Assembly (NCBI GenBank): GCA_036365145.1
Contig: JAEOAD010000013.1
Coordinates: 43,403,001-43,467,000 of the forward strand
Source: Orientallactaga sibirica
Taxonomy: Eukaryota; Chordata; Mammalia; Rodentia; Dipodidae
DNA: 64,000 bases
Direction: 5' to 3'
This document shows positions 56,694-64,000 of this stretch, one piece after another; within the stretch, counting starts at the first letter, position 1; every line of letters starts with the position of its first letter. The translations under genes were made by a program, and so were the position numbers. The notes under the pieces were generated by a model. The model did no database searches, had not been told where the DNA came from, and saw only the letters and a list, made by a program, of their open reading frames with translations.

Positions 56694-56848
56694 GTTTTTT
56701 TAAGATTAAAGGGCTGAGCATGGCAGCACATACCTTTAATCTCAGCACTCCTGAGGCAGAGGTAGGAGGATCTCCATGAGTTCAAGGCCACCCTAAGACT
56801 ACATAGTGAACTCCAGGTCAGCCTGAGCTAGAGTGAGACTCTACCTTG

Positions 56849-56879
<31 letters not shown>

Positions 56880-56894
56880 AAAACAAAAAAAAAA

Positions 56895-57510
56895 CTCCCC
56901 CAAAATTAAATGACCTTGGACCTTGGAATAAACCTAACCAAGGAAGTGAAGGATCCCAACCATAAAAATTTTAAAACACTCAAGACAGAAGTTTCAGAAG
57001 ACACTAGGAAATGGAAAGACATCCCATGTTCTTGGATTGGAAGAATCAATATTGTGAAAATGTCAATCTTACCAAAAGTAATCTACACAATTAATGTAAT
57101 CCCCATCAAAATTTCAATGGCATTCTTCACAAAAATAGAAAAACAATCCTAAAATTAATTTGGAAGCACAAAAAACTTTGAATATCCAAAACAATTTTGA
57201 GCAACAAAAATAAGGCTGGTCATATCACCATACACTTGGCTTTAAGCTATATTACAGAGCCATAGTAACAAAAACAGCATGGTGTTAGCACAAAAACAAC
57301 ATGTAGATCAATGGAACAGAATAGAGGACCCAAATGTAAAAGTCTGGGCAGCTACAGACACCTAATCTTCAACAAAAATGCCAAAAATACTCATTGGAGA
57401 AAAGACAGCCTCTTCAACAAATGGTGGTGGGAAAACTGAATATGTATATGTAGAAAAATGAAAATAGATCCTTATCCCTCTCCACACACAAGAATTATGT
57501 CCAAATGGAG
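56895..57510 (+). mobile_element. L1 ORF2 fragment (dup copy 1)
   Basis: Encodes [20 protein letters not shown] and [20 protein letters not shown], the region downstream of the reverse-transcriptase core of L1 ORF2. Stops and frameshifts follow. It is truncated at both ends and a B1 abuts its 3' side; it is a dead fragment. Confidence 0.88.
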
Positions 57511-57615
57511 GATTGCTGTGAGTTCGAGGCCAGCTTGAGACTACATAGTGAATTCCAGGTTAGCCTGCACTAGAGCGAGACCCTACCTTGAAAAACAAAA
57601 CAAAACAAAAATAAA

Positions 57616-58877
57616 ATTTGCTAATGAGTGATACCAGTTTATATTATATAGTGCTCTGGTCAGTGTATAAATGAAAAGAGGTAGGCGATTTGTGGCTAAG
57701 AGCAGGATCAAAAAGAGGAGGAATTGTTTGCAAAACTTGTTAATATTTTGTAAAAAGCCCTTTCTTTCAGGTGTGTCCTGGGTAAGCCTTGTCAGATATG
57801 GGATGTTTATAAAGGACCACTAATCCTTTTTCAGAAGATGACACCTCATTTAGAGGATAAAAATGTTTTATAAGTTATTTTGATATTCAAAAGGAACATT
57901 ATTGGGACTGTGTCATATTTTGTCCCCATGAAGTGTTGTCCCCATTGCCTCATATTCTCTCTAATATGTGCACAGTGAATTCACACATCAGCTGAGCTTC
58001 TGAAAATAATAGGCTCTTTGCAAAGGGAATCAAGTGGCCCTGGGAGACAGGGCAACAAACCAGAGGAGGGTGTTGCTGTGTTTGCTCACAGCTCTCCCAT
58101 GCTGCCAGTACCTGTGGACTGTTTTTTAGAGGATCACCATGGTTACTGATCACTACTTTATGAACTAAACTGCATTTTCCAGGAAAGGGGGGTTTAACTT
58201 GTTACAGAATTGGAGTCTTTGAAAAGAACTGATTTAAGCCCTTCTACCCAACACCTTCCCCTGTGTAGACTTGCATACAGCTAAGTCTAAAATATTCTGC
58301 TAAAGACTATTGGATGTGTGGTTGATGGGATGAAACCTTTAGTTACGTTTCCTTTTGCTGGAAACTTACCTGTGGTAGGTACAGATAATCCCACAAGAGT
58401 CCCAATCATTCCTTTAACCTTAACAAAAGAACACTAGTAGGTAGGAGGAAACCTGGCAGAGCCCCTTACTTTTGACTTAAAAGGTCTGCTCACCAAGATG
58501 TCTTTTGAGTTTTAAGCTAAGTGCAATACAGTATGTGCAAATGAAGTTTTTCCTCAGTTTTGCAATGGACTGCAAACTATACTTATTACACCACTCCACC
58601 TTCTGCACCACCTGCCAGGGCCTCCATTTGTAGATGCGGCTTTCAGCTTAAAGTCAGTAGTTGGACTGCTAAATGAACTGTTACGTTCATGTTTTATACG
58701 GGTCGTAAATGCACTCCCAAAACTACAAGAAAATGGTATGTTTTATGTTTTAAACCAGCTTTTAATTTTCTTAGTATTATTTATTGTAGATGCAACTGTT
58801 TTTATTCTGTGTGGGCGGGGCTTTGGGGTTGATGGACTTGATTTTGCAGCTTGACTTGTGTTAAGAGTTCAGTGAGA
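57616..58877. other. Single-copy DNA inside the duplicated unit (copy 1)
   Basis: About 1.26 kb not resembling B1, tRNA-SINE or the L1 ORF2 parts. It contains an exon-like segment at 58558-58735, listed separately. I could not assign it to a gene; it may be ordinary intergenic DNA, an old pseudogene or a missed exon. Confidence 0.5.
58558..58735 (+). other. Exon-like open segment of unknown identity (dup copy 1)
   Basis: An acceptor-like TTTTTCCTCAG ends at 58557 and a donor GTATGT starts at 58736. The 178 nt between are open in one plus frame for 59 codons (FCNGLQTILITPLHLL...NALPKLQEN), leucine-rich and helical in character. The minus strand is also open across most of it, ends in a stop, and has its own acceptor-like TTTTCTTGTAG. 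I do not recognise either product. In copy 2 (61274-61450) the segment is 177 nt: one base is lost and the plus frame stops at TCG-TAA. It may be chance. Confidence 0.25.
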
Positions 58878-59011
58878 GCCGGGCGTGGTGGCGCACGCTT
58901 TTAATCCCAGCACTAGGGAGGCAGAGGTAGGAGGATCACCTTGAGTTCGAGGCCACCCTGAGACTACATAGTGAATTCCAGGTCAGCCTGGGCCAGAGTG
59001 AGACCCTACCT

Positions 59012-59052
<41 letters not shown>
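58878..59052 (+). repeat. B1 SINE with TSD
   Basis: Sense B1 with a long homogeneous A tail. The flanking repeat AGAGTTCAGTGA occurs at 58864-58875, at 59053-59064, and again after the next B1 at 59231-59242. Confidence 0.82.
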
Positions 59053-59056
<4 letters not shown>

Positions 59057-59472
59057 TTCAGTGAATGTGCTGGGCGTGGTGGCACACGCCTTTAATCCCA
59101 GCATTTAGGAGGCAGAGGTAGGAGGATCACCATGAGTTCAAAGCCACTCTGAGAGTACATAGTGAATTCCAGGTCAGTCTGGGCTAGAGTGAGCCCCTGC
59201 CTCGAAAAACCAAAAAAAAAAAAAAAAAAAAGAGTTCAGTGAATGTAATCAGTACTCAGAACAGATGAAGATAATAAGGATAAAAAAAGATGCTTAATTC
59301 TAAATACTTGGGATAGTTTTTATTTTGTTTAGCTCTATTAAATGCTAAGCAAATTGAAATGTACCTGATGATGTAATTATGTTAGCCATCAGGATTTGAA
59401 AGACAATAGAGCTCAGACCTCTGCACAAAGTAAAACAACACCTTCTGAACTTATACTTTAAACTAGTTTTAT

Positions 59473-59572
59473 CTCCTGAGGCAGAGGTAGGAGGATCTCC
59501 ATGAGTTCAAGGCCACCCTAAGACTACATAGTGAACTCCAGGTCAGCCTGAGCTAAGTGAGACTCTACCTTG

Positions 59573-59603
<31 letters not shown>

Positions 59604-62166
59604 CAAAACAAAAAAAAAGCCTCCCAAAATTAAATGACCTTGGACCTTGGAATAAACCTAACCAAGGAAGTGAAGGATCCCAACCATAAAAATTTTAAAA
59701 CACTCAAGACAGAAGTTTCAGAAGACACTAGGAAATGGAAAGAACATCCATGTTCTTGGATTGGAAGAATCAATATTGTGAAAATGTCAATCTTACCAAA
59801 AAGTAATCTACACAATTAATGTAATCCCCATCAAAATTTCAATGGCATTCTTCACAAAAATAGAAAAACAATCCTAAAATTAATTTGGAAAGCACAAAAA
59901 ACTTTGAATATCCAAAACAATTTTGAGCAACAAAAATAAGGCTGGTCATATCACCATACACTTGGCTTTAAGCTATATTACAGAGCCATAGTAACAAAAA
60001 CAGCATGGTGTTAGCACAAAAACAACATGTAGATCAATGGAACAGAATAGGACCCAAATGTAAAAGTCTAGGCAGCTACAGACACCTAATCTTCAACAAA
60101 AATGCCAAAATACTCATTGGAGAAAAGACAGCCTCTTCAACAAATGGTGCTTGGAAAACTGAATATGTATATGTAGAAAAATGAAAATAGATCCTTATCC
60201 TCTCCACACACAAGAATTATGTCCAAATGGAGGATTGCTGTGAGTTGAGGCCAGCTTGAGACTACATAGTGAATTCCAGGTTAGCCTGCACTAGAGCGAG
60301 ACCCTACCTTGAAAAACAAAACAAAAACAAAAATAAAATTTGCTAATTAGTGGGACCAGTTTATATTATAAGTGCTCTGGTCAGTGTATAAATGAAAAGA
60401 GGTCAGGCGATTTGTGGCTAAGAGCAGGATCAAAAGAGGAGGAATTGTTTGCAAAACTTGTTAATATTTTGTAAAAGCCCTTTCTTTCAGGTGTGTCCTG
60501 GGTAAGCCTTGTCAGATATGGGATGTTTATAAAGGACCACTAATCCTTTTTCAGAAGATGACACCTCATTTAGAGGATAAAAATGTTTTATAAGTTATTT
60601 TGATATTCAAAAGGAACATTATTGGGACTGTGTCATATTTTGTCCCCATGAAGTGTTGTCCCCATTGCCTCATATTCTCTCTAATATGTGCACAGTGAAT
60701 TCACACATCAGCTGAGCTTCTGAAAATAATAGGCTCTTTGCAAAGGGAATCAAGTGGCCCTGGGAGACAGGGCAACAAACCAGAGGAGGGTGTTGCTGTG
60801 TTTGCTCACAGCTCTCCCATGCTGCCAGTACTGTGGACTGTTTTTAGAGGATCACCATGGTTACTGATCACTACTTTATGAACTAAACTGCATTTTCCAG
60901 GAAAGGGGGGTTTAACTTGTTACAGAATTGGAGTCTTTGAAAAGAACTGATTTAAGCCCTTCTACCCAACACCTTCCCCTGTGTAGACTTGCATACAGCT
61001 AAGTCTAAAATATTCTGCTAAAGACTATTGGATATGTGGTTGATGGGATGAAACCTTTAGTTACGTTCCTTTTGCTGGAAACTTACCTGTAGTAGGTACA
61101 GATAATCCCACAAGAGTCCCAATCATTCCTTTAACCTTAACAAAAGAACACTAGTAGGTAGGAGGAAACCTGGCAGAGCTCCCTTACTTTTGACTTAAAG
61201 GTCTGCTCACCAAGATGTCTTTTGAGTTTTAAGCTAAGTGCAATACAGTATGTGCAAATGAAGTTTTCCTCAGTTTTGCAATGGACTGCAAACTATACTT
61301 ATTACACCACTCCACCTTCTGCACCACCTGCCAGGGCCTCCATTTGTAGATGCGGCTTTCAGCTTAAAGTCAGTAGTTGGACTGCTAAATGAACTATTAC
61401 GTTCATGTTTTATCTGGTCGTAAATGCACTCCCAAAACTACAAGAAAATGGTATGTTTTATGTTTTAAACCAGCTTTTAATTTTCTTAGTATTATTTATT
61501 GTAGATGCAACTGTTTTTATTCTGTGTGGGCGGGGCTTTGGGGTTGATGGACTTGATTTTGCAGCTTGACTTGTGTTAAGAGTTCAGTGAGCAGGCGTGG
61601 TGGCGCGCGCTTTTTAATCCCAGCACTAGGGAGGCAGAGGTAGGAGGATCACCTTGAGCCCGAGGCCACCCTGAGACTACATAGTGAATTCCAGGTCAGC
61701 CTGGGCCAGAGTGAGACCCTACCTCAAAAAAAAAAAAAAAAAAAAAAAAAAGTTCAGTGAATGTGCTGGGCGTGGTGGCACACGCCTTTAATCCCAGCAC
61801 TTAGGAGGCAGAGGTAGGAGGATCACCATGAGTTCAAAGCCACTCTGAGAGTACATAGTGAATTCCAGGTCAGTCTGGGCTAGAGTGAGACCCTGCCTCG
61901 AAAAACCAAAAAAAAAAAAAAAAAAGAGTTCAGTGAATGTAATCAGTACTCAGAACAGATGAAGATAATAAGGATAAAAAAAGATGCTTAATTCTAAATA
62001 CTTGGGATAGTTTTTATTTTGTTTAGCTCTATTAAATGCTAAGCAAATTGAAATGTACCTGATGATGTAATTATGTTAGCCATCAGGATTTGAAAGACAA
62101 TAGAGCTCAGACCTCTGCACAAAGTAAAACAACACCTTCTGAACTTATACTTTAAACTAGTTTTAT
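59473..62166 (+). repeat. Tandem duplication, copy 2 (2694 bp)
   Basis: Second, directly adjoining copy with the same internal order: L1 fragment about 59620-60235, single-copy part about 60340-61580, B1s about 61590-61750 and 61760-61925. It ends in the same TTAAACTAGTTTTAT before the non-duplicated GAACTCTG. It is 31 bp shorter than copy 1, mostly in the poly(A) tracts. Confidence 0.93.
59620..60237 (+). mobile_element. L1 ORF2 fragment (dup copy 2)
   Basis: Duplicate of the 56895-57510 L1 piece with small differences: one extra base after [12 protein letters not shown], an added A in CCAAAAAGTAAT, and a lost GAG in GAATAGGACCC. It is also non-functional. Confidence 0.88.
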
Positions 62167-62480
62167 GAACTCTGTTAAAACTCATACCTGCCAGTTATGA
62201 AAGCCATTTTAGGGCTGGAGAGATGGCTTAGTGGTTAAGCACTTGCCTGTGAAGCCTAAGGACCCCAGTTCGAGGCTCAATTCCCCAGGACCCCATATAA
62301 GCCAGATGCACAAGGTGGCACATGCATCTGGAGTTCGTTTGCACTGGCTGGAGGCCCTGGCCTGTTCTCTCTCTCTGTCTCTTTCTGTCTCTGTCTGTCA
62401 CTCTCAAATAAATAAATAAACAAAAAATATTTAAAAGTCATTTTATTATAAAGCATTGTCTGGAAAAATAGCCCCTTAAT
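62167..62480. repeat. Unique patch and sense tRNA-SINE
   Basis: A sense tRNA-SINE at about 62213-62430 (GGGCTGGAGAGATGGCTTAG start, A box, CT-rich segment, AAAT tail) lies between short unique stretches. Confidence 0.8.
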
Positions 62481-64000
62481 TCCTTAATGTTATCCAGTAT
62501 AGAAAGAATAAATATTATCAATAAATTTGTTTTTCAAAGTAATAAGATTTTAAAAACTGGGGAAAAAAGGGCTATGGAACTAAATAAAGCATTCTCAAAA
62601 GAAGAAATACAGATGGCCTATAAACATCTGAAAAAATGTTCTACAACCTTAGCCATCAGGGAAATACAAGACTACTGTGAGATTTCATTTAACTCCTGTC
62701 AGAATGGCTATCATCAAGAAATAAATGCTGGCGAGGATGCAGAAAAAGAGGAACCCTTCTACATTGTTGGTGGGAATGTAATCTGAGACAGCCATAGTGG
62801 GAATCAGTGTAGAGGGTCCAGAGATAGCTAAAAATAGATTTACCATATGACCCAGCTATACCACTCCTAGGCATAAATCCTAAGGACTTGTCGCACTACT
62901 TTATTTATTTATTTATTTTTATTTTTTGGTTTTTCCAGGTAGGGTCTCACTCTAGCTCAGGTTGACCTGGAATTTACTATGTAGTCTCAGGATGGCCTCA
63001 AACTCTCAGCGATCCTCCTACCTCTGCCTCCTGAGTGCTGGGATTAAAGGCTGCGCCGCCACGCCCAGCTTGTCGCACTACTTTAGAGATACTTGCACAT
63101 CCATATTTATTGCCACTGTATTCACAATAGCTAAGAAATGGAACCAGCCTACATGCCCCTCTACTGATGAGTGGATAATGAAGATGTGTACATTTATATA
63201 ATGGAGTTCTATTCAGCAGTAATAAAAAATGAAATTATGAAATTTGCAGGAAAATAGATGGACCTGGAAAGGATTATACTTAGTCAGGTAACCCAGGTCC
63301 AGAAAGCCAAGTGCCATATGTTCTCTCTCATATGTGGATACTAGCTACAAATGTTTAGACTTGTATGTGAGTTGGAATAACATTTGGTAGCAGAGGCCAG
63401 TAAACTAGGAAGGGGCTGTAAGGGATGGAGGATGGGGGGGACTTAAGGGGATGGTATTGTATATGTGTAAGTAGAAGAACAGATTACTGGGGATGGAAAG
63501 GCCTAAGTGAGGTCAACAGAAGAGATTGAGTAAAGGGAAGGTGGGAAAAAAACTATGCTATATGCAGCTCCATAGGAGAGAGTGAATTCATCAGTGGAGA
63601 TAAACAACAGTGGACTCTGCAAGCCTTAAATTTGGCCAGCCAGTTCCAAATGAGCCAACAGGTGCAATAGTGGCATGTCTGTTATGAGGGAAACCAACTG
63701 TTCTCAAATTGGACTGGAGGCCTGCTCTAAAGGAGAAAATACATGCCTGGTACTGAAAACATATGACAGGGAAAGTCATGAGCCCTAGGGGTGTAACACC
63801 TGCTGGTGTCTGGCTAAATGCATGTTTTATGCTCACCAAACAGCCCAGTAAGCACTTCGCTTAATGTTCATACCCATATATTAATGGTACTCTCATTTTT
63901 GGTTAGAGAAGCTTCTTTTTCAGATCACAGGGACCTTGAGGTGATTCAGAAGGCACCATGGTGCCGAGAAGTGACAGAGGAGTACTCAACACTGAAACAT
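62481..64000 (+). mobile_element. L1 ORF2 3' end and 3'UTR, runs off the window
   Basis: About 62570-62880 and 63086-63260 encode broken parts of the L1 ORF2 C-terminus (for example [14 protein letters not shown], then TCTSIFIATVFTIAKKWNQP), split by a B1. From about 63260 the sequence continues as L1-type 3' sequence (CATATGTTCTCTCTCATATG, then G-rich AGGGATGGAGGATGGGGGGG). I see no poly(A) end before 64000. Frames are disrupted; the element is dead. Confidence 0.75.
62904..63068 (-). repeat. Antisense B1 inserted in L1, with 17-bp TSD
   Basis: Antisense B1 flanked by the perfect direct repeat CTTGTCGCACTACTTTA at 62887-62903 and 63069-63085. It is younger than the L1 it splits. Confidence 0.9.

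Larger units (their letters stand above)
54701..56747. repeat. Intergenic SINE block before the tandem duplication
   Basis: Antisense B1 copies at about 54730-54877, 55338-55483 and 55825-55950. Antisense tRNA-SINEs at about 54885-55062 and 55505-55670. Sense tRNA-SINEs at 56021-56220 and 56408-56625 (long form). Sense B1 copies at 56231-56398 and from 56710. A TAAAA repeat lies at about 56626-56693. Unique stretches at 55065-55300 and 55680-55800. Confidence 0.72.
56748..59472 (+). repeat. Tandem duplication, copy 1 (2725 bp)
   Basis: Begins CTCCTGAGGCAGAGG inside a sense B1 and ends TTAAACTAGTTTTAT, immediately followed by copy 2. Order within the unit: B1 3' part (to about 56880), L1 ORF2 fragment (about 56895-57510), B1 3' part (57510-57615), single-copy DNA (57616-58875), then two sense B1s (58878-59052 and about 59068-59230) and a short unique tail. 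Copies differ by scattered single-base changes, small indels and A-tail length. Confidence 0.93.

Noticed and set aside
56910..57152. 80-aa ORF as a gene
   Set aside because: It is an L1 ORF2 fragment, truncated at both ends and duplicated with the tandem unit.
57950..58153. 67-aa minus-strand ORF in the duplicated unit
   Set aside because: No recognisable sequence, no splice context, and not distinguishable from a chance ORF.

Overview
The window is mammalian nuclear DNA from a rodent, most likely a dipodoid such as a jerboa. Introns and intergenic DNA are packed with 7SL-derived B1 SINEs (about 150 bp). They also hold a tRNA-derived SINE (about 190-230 bp) that keeps recognisable pol III A and B boxes, a few ID/B4-type elements, L1 fragments and LTRs. 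The species guess comes from remembered SINE consensus sequences and was not tested by a search.

The locus matches the human 17q22 order SKA2(-) - PRR11(+) - SMG8(+). The first coding exon of SKA2 (3356-3388, minus strand) encodes MEAEVDKLELM and ends at a clean GT donor. A divergent promoter of about 0.6 kb (3389-3985) has nine CCAAT boxes and a TTTGAA CHR-like element. PRR11 then runs rightward: a non-coding exon 1 ends at 4039, and nine coding exons between 8698 and 28018 join in frame to a 363-aa protein. SMG8 follows (35784-50251): four exons join to exactly 991 aa, the length I recall for human SMG8. All PRR11 and SMG8 introns are GT-AG, and neither gene shows an in-frame stop or frameshift. 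The next gene expected from human synteny, GDPD1, was not seen.

Region by region: 1-2560 is SKA2 intron 1, full of SINEs. 2561-3300 is GC-rich single-copy DNA. 3301-4040 is the divergent promoter. 4041-28018 is PRR11 with SINE-filled introns, plus an antisense solo LTR at 22022-22681. 28019-32760 is the likely PRR11 3'UTR or downstream region. 32761-35640 is intergenic. 35640-50700 is SMG8, with two LTRs (41891-42247 and 43561-43925) and a large inverted repeat (42384-42558) in intron 2. 52110-54700 is a decayed L1/HAL1-like 5' region. 56748-62166 is an exact head-to-tail tandem duplication of a 2.7-kb unit. 62480-64000 is an L1 ORF2 end and 3'UTR.

SKA2 (spindle and kinetochore-associated subunit) and PRR11 (cell-cycle proline-rich protein) share a promoter with the layout of late cell-cycle genes. 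SMG8 belongs to the SMG1-SMG8-SMG9 kinase complex of nonsense-mediated mRNA decay and has its own GC-rich promoter. I found no novel gene system. The strongest leads are the 2.7-kb tandem duplication and an exon-like open segment inside it, SINEs abutting three PRR11 splice acceptors, repeated SINE insertion at the same target sequences, nested LTRs with target-site duplications, and a longer tRNA-SINE subfamily.
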